The translations under genes were made by a program, and so were the position numbers. The notes beneath the pieces are model-generated. The model was not told the origin of the DNA. It did not search any database and saw only the letters and a list, made by a program, of their open reading frames with translations. Below, in pieces: positions 8,949 to 16,094 of a DNA stretch of 49,989 nt. The DNA is from a virus. The first letter of the stretch is position 1, and every line of letters starts with the position of its first letter. Location: positions 1 through 49,989 of the IMG/VR virus record IMGVR_UViG_3300017719_000015; one strand, written 5' to 3'.

Positions 8949-10400
8949 ATGGTAAAGAAGATAATAAAAATGGAAAGTAACAACGAACTGATGGCAAACA
9001 CAATGTCCAAGAGTGGATTTACATTCACTTCGGCATTACACGAACTGGTGGACAACGCCATCGTGACAGCCAAGAACATTTCAATCAATTTATTGGTTGA
9101 AAATCATGGACAAAGAAACATTAAGAAAATATCTGTTGTGGATGACGGTGACGGTATTTCACTCTCCGAAGCGGCTGTTGCTTTGAGTGTTGGTGCAAGA
9201 ACCAATAAAGGCATACATGAACATGGTGTAGGTATGAAAAGTGCTATTGCATACTTTGGTGATACAGATATTTCACAAGGACTTGACATTATACGCTCGT
9301 ATGACGGGGTGGACTCGTATGCGATAAGCGGATATGAAGGTAATGACCTTCACATTGATGACGGGTTACCTATCCCTACTACCACTGGAACAAAAATCGT
9401 GATGAATGTGTTACTGAATGTGTTTGCAGTTAAGCGGGTCAATAACCTACGAGATTCTTTGGGCATTCGTTATGCTAACTTCATCAATCAAGGTGGTAGT
9501 ATTGTGATTAACGAAGTAGATATGAAAGATGGGCAAGTTATTCAAGATGCAAAAGGGAATCCTACAACGGTAACAGTGAAGGCTATTTTTCCTCCATACT
9601 TCCACCCTACAACACTTACAAATGTACACCTTCTTAAAACAGAAATAACAACTCAAAACATTGTTGCTGAACTTACTATCGGGATGAGTCCCGAAGAACA
9701 TGAAGGTGTATGGGCGAGGCATAGTTATGGTGGTGGTATTGATGTGGTACAAAACGACCGAGTAATCATGCACCGAGTGTATGAACCATTGACAGTATGG
9801 AGAGCGAAAAATCACACCTCACTTAACGGACTTGTCGGGCAACTGGTAGTGAAGGAGGGGCACTTGGCTACAACTCCAAAGAAAGATAACATACAGCAAA
9901 CAGATGAATGGTATGAGATGAAGAAGGTAATTTCCGAAGCAATTAAGGAAGCCAAAATCACATCTTTCTTCAACCCACCCGAAAACGATGATGATTACGA
10001 CAGTCTTAGTGAATCACTTATTCGTGATGGACTCGCAGATTATCTCAAGGCTCAAGTGCTACCAAACGGTGATGCAATTTGGAACGATGTTAAGACAGAA
10101 GAATCCACTGATACCAACCTTAGCATGGATGTGACCGCTAACAGTGGCGATGCCTTCTATGTGTTTGAGGTTAAGAAAGGAAACTTCAATGCTCAAGACA
10201 TGAATCAACTCGTGGGCTACATGGTAACGGTGGGTGCTACTCATGGCGTGGTCTTTGCAAAGAATGTATTGGCTAACGCTAAGAAACAATTTGATGAACA
10301 TTGGAAGCCTTTGCTTAAAGATTTCAACATACAGTATTGGGAAGAGTCAAGCGCACAACACAAAACTGTACTAACAACATATGTTGATGTGGGGAATTGA
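8949..10400 (+). CDS. GHKL ATPase fused to a PD-(D/E)XK nuclease-like domain
   Basis: 483 residues from the ATG at 8949, which follows GGTGATACA. The N-terminal domain has the Bergerat ATP-binding motifs of gyrase B, Hsp90, MutL and MORC proteins: N-box HELVDNA (E32, N36), G1 DDGDG (65-69) and G2 GVGMKS (93-98). A middle domain ends near TTPKKDNIQQTD, where the transducer lysine of this superfamily is expected. The C-terminal 100 residues carry D394 and E407-V-K409 (FEVKKG), the spacing of a PD-(D/E)XK nuclease core, followed by a helix and strand (THGVVFAK). ATP-driven clamping of DNA with cleavage would be one reading; the biological role is unknown. It lies between PolB and the Cas4-like nuclease. 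The GHKL call is firm; the nuclease call is likely. Confidence 0.88.
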   Translation: MVKKIIKMESNNELMANTMSKSGFTFTSALHELVDNAIVTAKNISINLLVENHGQRNIKKISVVDDGDGISLSEAAVALSVGARTNKGIHEHGVGMKSAIAYFGDTDISQGLDIIRSYDGVDSYAISGYEGNDLHIDDGLPIPTTTGTKIVMNVLLNVFAVKRVNNLRDSLGIRYANFINQGGSIVINEVDMKDGQVIQDAKGNPTTVTVKAIFPPYFHPTTLTNVHLLKTEITTQNIVAELTIGMSPEEHEGVWARHSYGGGIDVVQNDRVIMHRVYEPLTVWRAKNHTSLNGLVGQLVVKEGHLATTPKKDNIQQTDEWYEMKKVISEAIKEAKITSFFNPPENDDDYDSLSESLIRDGLADYLKAQVLPNGDAIWNDVKTEESTDTNLSMDVTANSGDAFYVFEVKKGNFNAQDMNQLVGYMVTVGATHGVVFAKNVLANAKKQFDEHWKPLLKDFNIQYWEESSAQHKTVLTTYVDVGN

Positions 10401-10401
10401 A

Positions 10402-10524
10402 ATGGTAGAAAAAATGAAGTGCGTGAAACCAATGATACACAGGCCCGAATTTGAAAGTAGTCGTCACTGTAAGTTATGCGAAGCAGAACGAATCATTAAG
10501 GAAATTACAGGTGAAGAAGAATGA
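10402..10524 (+). CDS. Small Cys-containing protein, 40 residues
   Basis: An ATG at 10402, two bases after the GHKL stop, opens a 40-codon frame whose TGA overlaps the next ATG (ATGA). The peptide holds C7, H13, C23 and C26 (HCKLC), enough ligands for one zinc site, and an acidic C-terminus. It exactly fills the gap between two well-supported genes. Function unknown. Confidence 0.55.
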   Translation: MVEKMKCVKPMIHRPEFESSRHCKLCEAERIIKEITGEEE

Positions 10525-10709
10525 GCAGAATCGAAGACGAAGTATGCAAGAAGATTGCACAGCGAGCAGAAGTAGGCAAGAACAAGTACGGGGTCACTAT
10601 GGAAACCGCACCACTCTCCCGCCTTGAATGGCTCATCCACGCACAGGAAGAAGCGATGGACTTAGCCGTGTACTTACAGAAGTTGATTGAGATGGAGGTG
10701 GAAGAATGA
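10521..10709 (+). CDS. MazG-like small protein (NTP pyrophosphohydrolase fold candidate)
   Basis: 62 residues, all helical. The order RAEVGKNKYG, then LSRLEWL, then HAQEEAMDLAVYL is typical of short phage proteins with a MazG-like helix pair. E43, E44 and D47 form the EExxD metal-binding motif of that fold. Full MazG-type enzymes hydrolyse nucleoside triphosphates and can shape the nucleotide pool. This copy contains only about one helical unit, so activity would need an oligomer and is not certain. It overlaps both neighbours by four bases, indicating translation within the replication operon. Confidence 0.75.
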   Translation: MSRIEDEVCKKIAQRAEVGKNKYGVTMETAPLSRLEWLIHAQEEAMDLAVYLQKLIEMEVEE

Positions 10710-11740
10710 GGTTCCTTGTCAACGGTCCCGAAGTCCGTCCCGAAATACAGGACTACCTCGATGCTACAGGCAACGAGAAAGAAGTGGAGTCATACAGACG
10801 AAGTGTGTACAATTGGAATCCAATCACCACACCCGACAAAATCTTGCGACTCACCAAGTCAAGCCTCGGTACCTTCGGTTGGTGCAGAAGGCAATACTTC
10901 CATGAAAAGTTTGATGGGTTGAGAGGTGAAGAGAATGCCGACCACATCCGAGGTAAGAATGTACACGATATGGTCGAATGGTTTTGGAACAACTTCACAG
11001 AAGAACAAGAACAGCAAGCAATTCATTTACTGGTGAAAGGAAAGATGGATGAGGCTCGACAATTATTTTTTGACGCAGTACCACAACCACCTTCGCCGTA
11101 CATGTACGGTGAGGAAGAGCAAATCCATCAGTGGTTAGAATGGCAGTTACGCCGATTAGAATATACTGGTGGGGATGAGTGGCGACCCGCAGGGGTCGAG
11201 GCTAACATTCACGCTACCCGGTTCGTTGAGGTAGATGGTGAAGCAATCCCTATCCACATGAGAGGGTTCATCGACTCCTTGTTTCGAGATGGTGAAGGCT
11301 ATGCTCTTATGGAATTGAAGACTGGTAAGTACAAGAAGCGAGGTAAAGTACCTTCCATGCGTGCTGAGATGCAATTTTACAAGATGATGCTTGAGCACAG
11401 CCCACACGCTGAGTTCCTTCCTATCACCCATTGGGGATGGGAGTTTCCGGGTGGGGGCATCAAAGACGGTGAGGGACCGACCATACACTACGAGCCTACT
11501 ACAGCGGCAAAGAGAATTGAAACCACTGTAGAAAACAAAATTAAGAAACTCATCAAAGCCCATATTGAAATGGACTTCCCTACAGACCCGTGGTTGGGTA
11601 AGCCACCAAAGGGTATGCCCCTTGAAGAATTGCGTGACAGTGGGAAGATGAAATGCCATTGGTGTTCACATGTTGATGCGTGTGAATTTTGGTCGCTTAC
11701 AGATGATGCACTCGACAAAATGTTGGAGGAATTAAAATGA
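10706..11740 (+). CDS. Cas4-like PD-(D/E)XK nuclease with predicted 4Fe-4S cluster
   Basis: 344 residues. C60 (GWCRR) and C317, C320 and C326 (CHWC then C) match the four cluster ligands of Cas4/AddB-type nucleases. The active site is complete: H87 (NVHDM), D190 (RGFID), E203-L-K205 (MELKTGK) and the Q223/Y225 motif (MQFYKMM). Such enzymes resect DNA ends to give single strands; in this virus it probably works with the RadA-like ATPase and primase in recombination or replication. No Cas1, Cas2 or CRISPR array is present, so a role in spacer acquisition is not supported. A GGAGGTG ribosome binding site precedes the ATG. Overlaps the next gene by four bases. Confidence 0.9.
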   Translation: MRFLVNGPEVRPEIQDYLDATGNEKEVESYRRSVYNWNPITTPDKILRLTKSSLGTFGWCRRQYFHEKFDGLRGEENADHIRGKNVHDMVEWFWNNFTEEQEQQAIHLLVKGKMDEARQLFFDAVPQPPSPYMYGEEEQIHQWLEWQLRRLEYTGGDEWRPAGVEANIHATRFVEVDGEAIPIHMRGFIDSLFRDGEGYALMELKTGKYKKRGKVPSMRAEMQFYKMMLEHSPHAEFLPITHWGWEFPGGGIKDGEGPTIHYEPTTAAKRIETTVENKIKKLIKAHIEMDFPTDPWLGKPPKGMPLEELRDSGKMKCHWCSHVDACEFWSLTDDALDKMLEELK

Positions 11741-12045
11741 GAAGTACAATAAAATTGATAGAAATAATGTTGAAAGAAAAAATAGGAAAGGCGAACTTCA
11801 CGGTTAGGTTACACTCATCAAAGAGTGGCAACTTACCCGGTAGGAAGTTGTTCACTCGTTCGGTGTACAGACAGACCTCGTTAAGAGAATTTATGGATGA
11901 TGGTATTGGTAGCGTTGCGCCACTGCCATTACCTCAAGACATTGTGTACACTGTGTCTGCTCGATATATGAAGGAAGACAAAGTAGAAGAATTACTTCAT
12001 GCACTCGTTAAAGATTTGAACATGTTCTTGTATTCTCAAAGGTGA
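11737..12045 (+). CDS. Hypothetical protein, 102 residues
   Basis: The start ATG overlaps the Cas4-like stop (ATGA) and follows GGAGG. The protein begins with a basic amphipathic helix (IKLIEIMLKEKIGKA), has a short beta middle with several Arg residues, and ends with a helix (KVEELLHALVKDLNMFL). No motif or family is recognised. Its place between nuclease and primase suggests a replication or repair accessory, but this is only context. Confidence 0.75.
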   Translation: MRSTIKLIEIMLKEKIGKANFTVRLHSSKSGNLPGRKLFTRSVYRQTSLREFMDDGIGSVAPLPLPQDIVYTVSARYMKEDKVEELLHALVKDLNMFLYSQR

Positions 12046-12049
12046 TTAC

Positions 12050-13141
12050 ATGCCATTCGTACCAATTGATTATCCTCGTGAAGTGCTTGAGTTATCAAGC
12101 AATGGGGAAAAAGGCTGGCGGCGCATGGTAAGAAACGCTGATGAATTAGAATCATACTGGCGTGGTAAAAACGGTAGTGGTAATGTGTACTTCACAGCGT
12201 ATGGGTACACAGACACACAGGCACCAAAGCATCATCGAGTAGACTACAACACGCCGTTGATACATCACTTTGTGATGGACTTCGATTGTAAAGATTTCAA
12301 CAACCGTGGTGCTGATGTACCATTCGATGTGCCACAAGAAGAAGTACAAAGACTCCACAAATACTTGATGGGTAAGAACTTGTTACACTATGTGTGGTTT
12401 AGCGGTGGTGGATACCATGTATGGGTACCGCTTTCCGATACTCTCAAACCCGAAACCGGAAGTGAAGTATCTCGAATTAAACAATCGGGAAGGGTGCAGA
12501 TTAAAACATGGGAGAAAGAAATAGGCCCACTCAATTGCAATGACCCTACTGTGATGTTTGATACTTCGGGTATGATACGCATACCTAATTCATACAATGC
12601 CAAGAGGGGTGCATGGTCTATTCCATTAACCAGTAAACAAATAATGTCACTCGACTATGAAGACTTGATGGACTTAGGTTTGAAGGCACACACTGGATAC
12701 ATCCCCCTCGGTGAAAATAAATTACTCATGAAAATAATTGAGAATAAGTTTTCACAGAACTTTAATCAAAAACCCATTGACTTACCTACGGTATCATTAA
12801 ACGATATTCATATTCTCCCTTGCTTGTCCCAAGCCGCAATGGGAGGTGGTAACCCACCTCACAGGGCACGGTACCATTTTGCCTCTTACTTGGCAGACAG
12901 GTTTCGTATGTTCTATCCAGCGTGGCGTGTGGGTAACAAGGAGAAAGAAGAGCATATCAAAAGCATAGTGAGTATATGCCAATCACAAGAGTGGGTTGAC
13001 TACCGTTACGAAAAAACGGAAGAACAAGTACGCAGTGTTGTGATGACAGGATACTCTCATGCTACTTGCTCGACTCTCTACATGGAAGGATTTTGCATGG
13101 GGAAATGTAAGTATTACGATGGAACAGGAGTGGATATTTAA
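12050..13141 (+). CDS. Archaeo-eukaryotic primase, PriS-like with PriL-like Fe-S domain fused
   Basis: 363 residues. The catalytic part has the three AEP motifs: DFD (D77, D79), SGGGYH (S118 to H123) and FDTSGMIRIP (D171, R177). The C-terminal part has C258 in a PCLSQA context and C340, C349 and C353 near GYSHATCSTLYMEGFCMGKC. These are the four ligands and surroundings of the 4Fe-4S domain of the large primase subunit PriL. The gene therefore appears to join PriS and the PriL C-terminal domain in one chain, able to start primers without a partner. AGGTGATTAC precedes the ATG. The stop overlaps the next start (TAATG). Confidence 0.9.
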   Translation: MPFVPIDYPREVLELSSNGEKGWRRMVRNADELESYWRGKNGSGNVYFTAYGYTDTQAPKHHRVDYNTPLIHHFVMDFDCKDFNNRGADVPFDVPQEEVQRLHKYLMGKNLLHYVWFSGGGYHVWVPLSDTLKPETGSEVSRIKQSGRVQIKTWEKEIGPLNCNDPTVMFDTSGMIRIPNSYNAKRGAWSIPLTSKQIMSLDYEDLMDLGLKAHTGYIPLGENKLLMKIIENKFSQNFNQKPIDLPTVSLNDIHILPCLSQAAMGGGNPPHRARYHFASYLADRFRMFYPAWRVGNKEKEEHIKSIVSICQSQEWVDYRYEKTEEQVRSVVMTGYSHATCSTLYMEGFCMGKCKYYDGTGVDI

Positions 13142-13365
13142 TGCATAACTTAAGATGTATTTTCTGTAATTGCAGACCATCAAGCAGTAAGAAAATGAAT
13201 GACAAGCCCGATGATTACACTTTCATATGCCACACCTGTAGGAAACAAGAAGCACCCGATGAATACAGATGTGAATATGTCAATAAGAAAGGTAAGCGTT
13301 GTGGACATTGGAAAGGATACAAATCCGAGCGTTGTAAATTTCATGATGGGGGGGAGTTCAAATGA
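13141..13365 (+). CDS. Small zinc-finger protein, 74 residues
   Basis: Cys-rich and basic. C6, C9, C30 and C33 form one zinc ribbon (CIFC then CHTC; C11 is extra). C44, C54, C65 and H68 form a second knuckle of the kind C-x9-C-x10-C-x2-H followed by Asp-Gly-Gly, a pattern seen in phage DNA-binding and HNH-associated zinc fingers. The start overlaps the primase stop. The last four bases overlap the ERCC4 nuclease start. It may be a nucleic-acid-binding accessory of either neighbour; no enzyme motif is visible. Confidence 0.8.
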   Translation: MHNLRCIFCNCRPSSSKKMNDKPDDYTFICHTCRKQEAPDEYRCEYVNKKGKRCGHWKGYKSERCKFHDGGEFK

Positions 13366-14060
13366 AACCTCAACTTTACATTGACAGTAACGAGCGTGGT
13401 TTACTTTGCGAATCTATAGAACGCAAGGCTAAGAAGGTAGGTCTTGTAGTAGCAAGGAAACCTTTGGTTGTTGGTGACTACCTATTGGGTGGTGCGTGTG
13501 TCGAAGCCAAGAGTGTTGGTGACCTGTTTCAATCAAGTCACAGTGGACACCTGTGGCGACAACTCGACAACATGGATGCAAACTATGAGCGTTTCTTTAT
13601 CGTTGTACATGGTACGGTTGAGAAGTATCTTGCGATGGCACGCAACAACGGGCGAACCAAACTCACATATTCCAAGGTGCAGAACGAACTGATTGGTACA
13701 ATCGCTCGCCTTATGTCCGACTTTGATTGCCAAGTGTTTTACTGTAACAATGTAAGTGAAGCCGCTTCCTTTATCGTTCGCTTGCATGGTAAGTTGCACA
13801 AACCTGCCAGCAAACACGGAGCGCAATCCATACGCCGTGTGGCAAGTAATGACTTGCGCCTCGACATGATTATGACAGTCCCCGGCATTGGTCAAGAAAC
13901 CGCTGAGAAGTTGCTTGAGAAGTGTGGTAGCATAGAAGAAATGTGTTTCCCCGAATCCATCAAGAAAGTCAAAGGACTTGGTGATGTAAGAAGGAAAATG
14001 CTTGTCGATATACTCACAAGTGAAGAACCTGTACGACAAGAACGAAAGGTTCGTCGTTGA
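13362..14060 (+). CDS. ERCC4-type (XPF/Mus81/Hef) structure-specific nuclease
   Basis: 232 residues: an ERCC4 nuclease domain followed by a tandem helix-hairpin-helix (HhH2) domain. Nuclease residues are D8 and E11 in IDSNERG, G38-D39-Y40, and E48-A-K50 in place of the usual ERK. The HhH hairpins are VPGIG (173-177) and KGLGDVRR (204-211). Family members cut branched DNA such as flaps, forks and recombination intermediates, often held by PCNA. The Arg-to-Ala change inside ERK is notable, but E and K are kept, so activity is plausible. A basic tail ends the protein. It is the last gene before the second promoter cassette. Confidence 0.92.
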   Translation: MKPQLYIDSNERGLLCESIERKAKKVGLVVARKPLVVGDYLLGGACVEAKSVGDLFQSSHSGHLWRQLDNMDANYERFFIVVHGTVEKYLAMARNNGRTKLTYSKVQNELIGTIARLMSDFDCQVFYCNNVSEAASFIVRLHGKLHKPASKHGAQSIRRVASNDLRLDMIMTVPGIGQETAEKLLEKCGSIEEMCFPESIKKVKGLGDVRRKMLVDILTSEEPVRQERKVRR

Positions 14061-14061
14061 A

Positions 14062-14097
14062 TATATAAACCAATTAAGATGAAAAGGGTTGATTCTA
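14062..14097 (+). promoter_or_regulatory. Archaeal promoter with TATA box and ribosome binding site, copy 2
   Basis: TATATAAAC at 14062-14070 starts almost directly after the ERCC4 stop, about 36 bases before the ATG at 14098. GGGTTGA serves as ribosome binding site. The segment 14062-14092 matches 2222-2252 at 29 of 31 positions. The two changes are an adjacent GA/AG swap just before the ribosome binding site. See copy 1. Confidence 0.8.
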
Positions 14098-15489
14098 ATG
14101 AATGAGTACACTGCCGTTAAAAAATTTCCAATCTTGAAAGCATACCTTGAACACTTTTCATTAACTTCAATGAAGAATGAAATGCCCGCTTTACTTTCCT
14201 TCTTTTTTATTCAAGGACAAACCACTCTTCCTTACATTCGCCTTCCTACAGGCGACTCACATCTTGACTTGAGAGTGCATGTGTTTTGGATTCAACCATC
14301 TCGTACAGGTAAGTCAATTGCTTGGAACTTCATTAGCGACATTATGGAAAACGCTAACATTCCCTTTGAACTATTCGCATCCGGTACTGATGCCGGAATG
14401 ATTGGTTCTACGAATGCTATACTGGATGACAACAATAAACCAACAGGAGAGTATGAAACCGTGGAAGGTCTTCTTGCTGGTCGTAAAGCAATCAATTTTG
14501 ATGAGGGTTCTATCTTACTCACTCCAAATAAACACAATCAAGAAACCGTGTTGTATTTACAAACAGCCTGTAACCCTGTTGGGAGTGGAAACAACACTCT
14601 CGTGAAACACATGAAGGGTAATAAGATTGAGTGCCCCTCACTTGTGTCTTTGTGGATTACCACATACCCACCAAAAGGAGTCAAAGACTATGTGTTGACG
14701 AAAGGTATCTTCCAGCGTGTCTTGTTGTACTACAAGCATTGGGACATGGACGATAGGCAAGAAGTAAGTAATCGTAGACTTGGCACTTTCATGAAGAAGC
14801 CTGTTGAGAAAGACATTACTAAAGATGACCTTTACGAATACTTTAGGAACACAGAAAAGCGTATTCGTGACCGCTTGCTTAACATGGCTGAGGTTAGTTT
14901 CACTTCGTGGGAAGAAAGCAGTAATGAAGAGAAGGAAGATATTGTGCAAGAGTACATGTGGGAAATGTTTACTCCATCAGTAAATTATTCAAACGCTTTA
15001 CTCGATAAATCGGACCAAATATATGAATTACTTCACACGATGAGTCCTTCAATGAGTGAAATCGTAGCATCTTTTACTCCTGCTGTTGAAAACTACTTGG
15101 GTATCTTTTCAATTCACATGGCCATACTCGATGAGTCGTGGGAAGTAAATGAACATCACATCGACATGGCGTTTGAAATTCTTAAGGACTTATTCGCTAA
15201 CCTCATTGCGTGGCTTGAAGACTCAGTTGAAGTGGGTAGTAACAAACAAAAGCAAATCAAAGCCCAAGAAGCAATGGTAACATGTTATCATGAACTCACT
15301 GGACAAGAAATTGATTCACATGGAGATGGTTGGAGATTGAAGAACATCTTCATCGGTACTTACATGGAGAAGACAAAGGTATCGAAGAGCACAGCCGACA
15401 GGCATTTCAAGGACTATGGTGCCTCCCTATTCAAGAGCCGCAAGAGCGGTGGCCGGGTTTACATCCGAAAGATTGGTGATACACAATGA
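14098..15489 (+). CDS. AAA+/P-loop ATPase, candidate replicative helicase
   Basis: 463 residues from the ATG at 14098, set by the promoter cassette. Walker A is PSRTGKS (67-73), lacking the usual first Gly. Walker B is INFDEG (D135, E136). A possible arginine finger lies in GIFQRVLLYY. The C-terminal about 90 residues look like a winged helix (WRLKNIF, then STADRHFKDYG, then GGRVYIRK). The layout resembles DUF3987-type primase-associated helicases and distantly MCM. No other helicase is visible here, and the gene shares its promoter type with the clamp loader, so it is the best candidate for the replicative helicase; this role is inferred. The stop overlaps the next ATG by four bases. Confidence 0.85.
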   Translation: MNEYTAVKKFPILKAYLEHFSLTSMKNEMPALLSFFFIQGQTTLPYIRLPTGDSHLDLRVHVFWIQPSRTGKSIAWNFISDIMENANIPFELFASGTDAGMIGSTNAILDDNNKPTGEYETVEGLLAGRKAINFDEGSILLTPNKHNQETVLYLQTACNPVGSGNNTLVKHMKGNKIECPSLVSLWITTYPPKGVKDYVLTKGIFQRVLLYYKHWDMDDRQEVSNRRLGTFMKKPVEKDITKDDLYEYFRNTEKRIRDRLLNMAEVSFTSWEESSNEEKEDIVQEYMWEMFTPSVNYSNALLDKSDQIYELLHTMSPSMSEIVASFTPAVENYLGIFSIHMAILDESWEVNEHHIDMAFEILKDLFANLIAWLEDSVEVGSNKQKQIKAQEAMVTCYHELTGQEIDSHGDGWRLKNIFIGTYMEKTKVSKSTADRHFKDYGASLFKSRKSGGRVYIRKIGDTQ

Positions 15490-16088
15490 GCGACATAATG
15501 GCACTGGACATTGAAACATCGAACTTCTCACATGAGATAGGAGGGTGGAAGAACACTCACTTGTTTGAGCCATCAGTAGTGGCCACATGGGATGGAAGTG
15601 ATGGTACGATATACTGTAACAAAGGACTCAACAGTGACAGCACTGTAAAGGCACTACACCCAAAGACATTGGGTGATGACTTGGCTGACCATGTAGCAAA
15701 GGGTGGACAGATACTTGGTCATAATATCAAAGGTTTTGACCTACCTGTACTGCGTGATGCTCTTGATTGCTGGACAGCCAGCGACTTGATGAAATCCGAT
15801 TCAGTAATCGACACACGACACTTGGTGAGTAAGGCGGCTTTGTCTGCCTCAAAAGTGGACACATCCCTTGGAATGCTCACTAAACATTCTCTCGGTACCA
15901 GTAAACTTATGAACAGTGCTGATGCCCCTATCGCTTGGAGAGAAGGCAAGTATGACGAGGTTGCGAAGTATTGCTTAAGCGATGCTAAACTGACCTACGA
16001 CTTGTATCAATTTGGAAAAAGCGAAGGTTACATTTCCTCACGAAGCCTCGAAACAGGAGAGGTCGTGGAGATAGAAGTGGAATGGTGA
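15486..16088 (+). CDS. DEDDy 3'-5' exonuclease, RNase H-like fold
   Basis: 200 residues. All three exonuclease motifs are canonical: Exo I LDIET (D8, E10), Exo II GHNIKGFDLP (N80, D85) and Exo III YCLSD (Y162, D166). The fold is that of the proofreading domain of family B polymerases, here as a free-standing protein. It could proofread in trans, trim primers or recycle RNA. The Exo II motif of the PolB in this window is degenerate, so the two may complement each other (inference). The start overlaps the helicase stop (ATGA). Confidence 0.92.
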   Translation: MSDIMALDIETSNFSHEIGGWKNTHLFEPSVVATWDGSDGTIYCNKGLNSDSTVKALHPKTLGDDLADHVAKGGQILGHNIKGFDLPVLRDALDCWTASDLMKSDSVIDTRHLVSKAALSASKVDTSLGMLTKHSLGTSKLMNSADAPIAWREGKYDEVAKYCLSDAKLTYDLYQFGKSEGYISSRSLETGEVVEIEVEW

Positions 16089-16094
16089 AGATAC

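Noticed and set aside
10706-11740. Cas4-like gene as a sign of a CRISPR-Cas locus
   Set aside because: No cas1, cas2 or repeats nearby; the neighbours are replication genes. Cas4-like nucleases are common in archaeal viruses outside CRISPR.
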